A DNA stretch of 8,847 nucleotides. Origin: Colimorpha_A sp964630635 (GTDB taxonomy: Bacteria > Bacillota > Clostridia > Oscillospirales > CAG-272). The translations under genes and the position numbers were made by a program. The notes below the pieces were generated by a model that was not told the DNA's origin, did no database searches, and saw nothing but the letters and a program-made list of their open reading frames with translations. Location of the stretch: the NCBI GenBank assembly GCA_964630635.1, contig CAZVVM010000076.1, positions 1 through 8,847 of the forward strand, given 5' to 3'. Below are positions 6,298-8,847 of this stretch, piece by piece (position 1 is the stretch's first letter; each line of letters opens with the position of its first letter).

Positions 6298-7286
6298 AAA
6301 TGAAGCCCTCATTCGCCACCCCGCTTTTTGCGTCAATTCTTTACATACTCGTTCTCGGAACCGATTTCTTCAAGGAAAAGCTGACGGGCGCAGGCGGAAA
6401 CGAATATCTTTCGGTAATTATCGTTCAGTTACTTATATTCATTATCCCCGCGATACTGTTCTGCCGTCTTAAAGGCGTCGGTTACGCTTCACGCTTGAAT
6501 ATTCGGCTTATTGCGCCTGCAAAGTTCGGAAGCGTTATAATCGCTTCGCTCGTTCTTATTTTCGGATCGGTGCTCATAAGATTTGCGCAGATATATCTTT
6601 TCGATATGAGCAAATTCACCGTTTCGGGCTTCGAGAGCTACATAAGCGGAAAAACCGAATACAATTTCCTTTTCGCCGCAGCGGCATTTGCCATAATCCC
6701 CGCGCTCACGGACGAATTCGTCTTCCGCACGATAATGCTTACCGAGTACAACGAGGGCGGTTACGGTGCTGTCAATGCGACTATCATAACCTCGCTTCTC
6801 TCCTCGATGCTCTTTTTCACTCTCGAAAGCTTCCCGATCAGATTTTTCAGCGCGATAGTCCTTTGTATGCTGACCTATGCGACGGGTTCGTCGCTTTCGG
6901 CGCTGATCGCGCATCTCGTCTTTAATATTTACACCGTTTTCGGTGAAAAATATATTATCAAAACGTTATCCGACCCGTCGAACAAGATCATAAGCGTTTT
7001 CACGTTCGCGTTGCTCTTCCTCGTTCTTGCCGTGATAATGTTCAGCGAATTTGAACACACCTTGCGCCAGATGGGAAAGAGCGGCGCTCCCTCTCCTTCC
7101 TACCTGCTCAAAAAATCCGACGACGGAAAAACTCCCGATATCGCGGCGACCGAAGCCGCCGAAGAAGGAAGCTCGTCGAAAAAGGTGGTCAGCGAAAAAA
7201 CCAAACTTACAATAGAGGCGTTCTTCTCGCCTTCACTTATCGTATGCATAATCATATTCGCAGTTGCGGTTCTTACAGAGCTGTAA
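6294..7286 (+). CDS. CPBP-family (Abi/CAAX, Rce1-like) membrane protein with altered motif 2
   Basis: This is a 330-residue, very hydrophobic protein with several predicted membrane spans (about 10-26, 40-57, 79-102, 124-138, 160-178, 184-213, 232-252, and a last one near 307-327). The CPBP core is recognisable. Motif 1 (EExxxR) is DEFVFR with Asp140, Glu141 and Arg145. Motif 3 (HxxxN) is HLVFN with His207 and Asn211. Motif 2, normally FxxxH, reads FFTLE (174-178), so Glu178 stands where a metal- or water-binding histidine is expected. The protein may therefore be catalytically altered or inactive. A charged, Ala/Ser-rich cytosolic segment (about 260-300) precedes the last membrane span and is an extension beyond the core. 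Family members cleave prenylated or other membrane substrates or act in bacteriocin self-immunity; no substrate can be inferred here. The four-base overlap with the preceding gene suggests coupling. Confidence 0.85.
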   Translation: MKMKPSFATPLFASILYILVLGTDFFKEKLTGAGGNEYLSVIIVQLLIFIIPAILFCRLKGVGYASRLNIRLIAPAKFGSVIIASLVLIFGSVLIRFAQIYLFDMSKFTVSGFESYISGKTEYNFLFAAAAFAIIPALTDEFVFRTIMLTEYNEGGYGAVNATIITSLLSSMLFFTLESFPIRFFSAIVLCMLTYATGSSLSALIAHLVFNIYTVFGEKYIIKTLSDPSNKIISVFTFALLFLVLAVIMFSEFEHTLRQMGKSGAPSPSYLLKKSDDGKTPDIAATEAAEEGSSSKKVVSEKTKLTIEAFFSPSLIVCIIIFAVAVLTEL

Positions 7287-7311
7287 CAGCAACTAATGAG
7301 GTAATCTTATT

Positions 7312-8682
7312 ATGAACACACAACAAAACAGCACCGACAGACGCCGTCCCGCAAACGGCAGCGGCGAAAAGCGAAAGGTGCCCGTTGCGCGCAGAACGCC
7401 GACGCAAAAGCCGTCCGGCTCAAGTCAGGGCGCAAGTCCGTCTCATCCCGCAAAAAGAAAAGAGCCGCATTATCCCTCGTCGAGCCGTCCGTCAAATGCT
7501 TCAAAGGCATCTGCGGCGAGAAAAAATGACGATGACGATGATGACGATCTTAACGGCGGCGGTTCTACTGCCATATCGAGTCTTGTAAAAGCCGTGATCT
7601 ATATCGTCTCGATCCTCGTCGTATCGGGATTCCTTTCCTACTTCGTTATCGTTGTCGGAAACGACGTTTTCGCTTTCGTAAAGTCCGAAGAGGAAATAAC
7701 CGTTACCATCGGCGAAGGAACGACGATCAAGGAGCTGGGCAAGGTTCTTGAAGAAAACGGCGTAATAAAATACGCGGGAGTCTTCGATCTATACGCAAAG
7801 CTTCGGGACAAGAACCCCGCGCTCGTTGCAGGTGAGTACACAGTTACTCCGTCAATGAACTACGATCAGCTTATACGGGTCTTTGCAAAGACGAACAACG
7901 CAAAGGCGGAAACGGTTATCGTAACTATACCCGAGGGATACACGGTCAAAGAGATCGTCGACACGCTCGTTGACAAGTATAATCTTTCGTCAAGAGAAGA
8001 GCTTTACGACGTAATCGAAAACTACGAATTCAATTACTGGTTCATAAAACAGCTCGACGAAGAGATCAGCCCTCTCCGCAAGTACCGTCTTGAAGGTTAT
8101 CTCTACCCCGACACTTATTATTACTACTCAAATGCAAGTGCGGTTACGATCATCAACAAGATGCTCAAGAACTTCGACGTCAAGATGAAGCAGACCTTCA
8201 AAAACTGTACCGCTAAGGGCGACGACTATATCGAAAAGATAAACAACCTCTGTGCCGCGCGCGGAATGACCTTCGACGAGATCGTAAACCTCGCGTCCCT
8301 GATACAAATGGAAGCGTACCACGACGTCGAGTACGGAACTATATCCTCGGTATTCAATAACCGTTTGAATAACCCCGGTCACGAAACAGGCGGTTTCCTC
8401 GGCTCCGACGCGACTTTCTACTATATTCTTCAGGACGATCCGCCCGAAAAGCTGACGGCGGAAATACTGAATATCGACGATCCGTATAACACCCGTAAGT
8501 ACAAGGGGCTGCCCCCGGGACCCATCTCCAACCCGACTTTCCTTGCAATAAACTACGCGCTTTACCCCGAAAGCACAAAGTATTATTACTTCGTCGCTAA
8601 AAAGGACGGATACAACCTCTTTGCAAAAACCGAAAAAGAGCACGAAGAGAACAAAAAAATCGCCCTTGGAGATGGCGAATAG
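7312..8682 (+). CDS. mltG: Endolytic transglycosylase MltG (YceG-like)
   Basis: MltG is a membrane-anchored lytic transglycosylase that cleaves nascent glycan strands and so sets where peptidoglycan elongation ends. At 456 residues it is longer than typical members (about 320-400) because of an N-terminal hydrophilic tail. Residues 1-89 are Lys/Arg/Ser/Pro-rich and end in seven consecutive Asp (73-79), presumably cytosolic. One membrane span follows at about 91-115, then a LysM-like subdomain (about 127-190, TVTIGEGTTIKELG) and the YceG catalytic domain. Catalytic Glu334 lies in ASLIQMEA, followed by SSVFNNRLN (345-353), a substrate-loop SDAT (365-368), GLPPGPISNP (399-408) and YYFVAKKDG. GAGG at 7298-7301 precedes the ATG. 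It starts 25 bases after the CPBP gene and is probably cotranscribed with it. No T-tract terminator is seen before the next promoter. Confidence 0.96.
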   Translation: MNTQQNSTDRRRPANGSGEKRKVPVARRTPTQKPSGSSQGASPSHPAKRKEPHYPSSSRPSNASKASAARKNDDDDDDDLNGGGSTAISSLVKAVIYIVSILVVSGFLSYFVIVVGNDVFAFVKSEEEITVTIGEGTTIKELGKVLEENGVIKYAGVFDLYAKLRDKNPALVAGEYTVTPSMNYDQLIRVFAKTNNAKAETVIVTIPEGYTVKEIVDTLVDKYNLSSREELYDVIENYEFNYWFIKQLDEEISPLRKYRLEGYLYPDTYYYYSNASAVTIINKMLKNFDVKMKQTFKNCTAKGDDYIEKINNLCAARGMTFDEIVNLASLIQMEAYHDVEYGTISSVFNNRLNNPGHETGGFLGSDATFYYILQDDPPEKLTAEILNIDDPYNTRKYKGLPPGPISNPTFLAINYALYPESTKYYYFVAKKDGYNLFAKTEKEHEENKKIALGDGE

Positions 8683-8724
8683 TACAAAGATTGTAACAAA
8701 TTTGAAAATAAAACATTCATAGTC

Positions 8725-8753
8725 TTGTAATATTTCATATTTTGTAGTAAAAT
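8725..8753 (+). promoter_or_regulatory. Probable sigma-A-type promoter of the gap gene
   Basis: TTGTAA (8725-8730) and TAAAAT (8748-8753) are spaced by 17 bases in an AT-rich intergenic stretch. A start site near 8760 would give a leader of about 45 bases. ATTTT and AAAAT form a short inverted repeat (8739-8753) over the -10 region, and TTGTAACAA (8691-8699) is a small palindrome upstream. Either could be an operator but both may be chance in AT-rich DNA. Confidence 0.65.
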
Positions 8754-8804
8754 ACTGTTTTGGTAAGATAAAAAATAATTATTTATTATAAAGGAGAATT
8801 CACT

Positions 8805-8847
8805 ATGTCTGTAAAAGTTGCTATTAACGGATTCGGCCGTATCGGCC
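8805..8847 (+). CDS. gapA: Glyceraldehyde-3-phosphate dehydrogenase, type I (3' partial)
   Basis: Only the first 14 codons are inside the window, but they read MSVKVAINGFGRIG, the hallmark NAD-binding Rossmann start of type I GAPDH, which oxidises glyceraldehyde 3-phosphate to 1,3-bisphosphoglycerate in glycolysis. AAGGAG at 8791-8796 lies eight bases before the ATG, a strong site fitting a highly expressed gene. It has its own promoter upstream and is probably separate from mltG. Whether the coenzyme is NAD or NADP cannot be judged from this fragment. Confidence 0.93.
   Translation, partial: MSVKVAINGFGRIG

Noticed and set aside
8128..8643. Minus-strand open frame of 171 codons inside mltG
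   Set aside because: It lies wholly within the conserved catalytic part of mltG and has no ribosome binding site or family signature.
8691..8704. TTGTAACAA / CAAATTTG palindromes as an operator upstream of gapA
   Set aside because: They are short and lie in AT-rich DNA where such palindromes arise by chance; there is no second matched site at operator spacing.

Overview
The window looks like a chromosomal piece of a Gram-positive Clostridia-type bacterium, probably a gut Ruminococcaceae/Oscillospiraceae relative. The evidence is AAGGAG-type ribosome binding sites, TTGACA/TATAAT-type promoters, a large secreted DNRLRE/ricin-lectin protein of the kind common in that group, and a GC-rich palindromic intergenic repeat of a style I associate from memory with gut Clostridia. 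All genes are on the + strand and no stable RNA gene or CRISPR array is visible.

Region 1 (1-3752) is the accessory part. A 5'-truncated gene encodes a secreted modular protein: a DNRLRE-type stalk segment, two ricin-like beta-trefoil units, and a C-terminal region with lower GC and few CG dinucleotides. It overlaps by 11 bases a small predicted lipoprotein gene, and a perfect rho-independent terminator follows. This layout resembles a polymorphic-toxin or adhesin protein with a tip module and a dedicated small partner, but no toxin activity can be read from the sequence.

Region 2 (3787-5512) is a compact housekeeping operon with a near-consensus promoter: aroQ (type II 3-dehydroquinate dehydratase), a divergent thymidylate kinase, and a DJ-1/PfpI-family protein. 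The genes are 1 and 7 bases apart.

Region 3 (5513-5715) is a 203-base intergenic stretch. It holds an about 105-bp imperfect inverted-repeat element (MITE/REP-like) followed by a separate GC-rich hairpin.

Region 4 (5716-8682) is a second probable operon: 5-formyltetrahydrofolate cyclo-ligase, an overlapping CPBP-family membrane protein whose second active-site motif has lost its histidine, and the cell-wall glycan terminase MltG with an unusually long hydrophilic N-terminus. It ends before a promoter and the first 14 codons of a glyceraldehyde-3-phosphate dehydrogenase gene cut by the window edge.

The housekeeping parts serve shikimate synthesis, dTTP supply, folate recycling, peptidoglycan termination and glycolysis. 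The most unusual items are the modular secreted protein with its lipoprotein partner, the altered CPBP active site, and the intergenic repeat.
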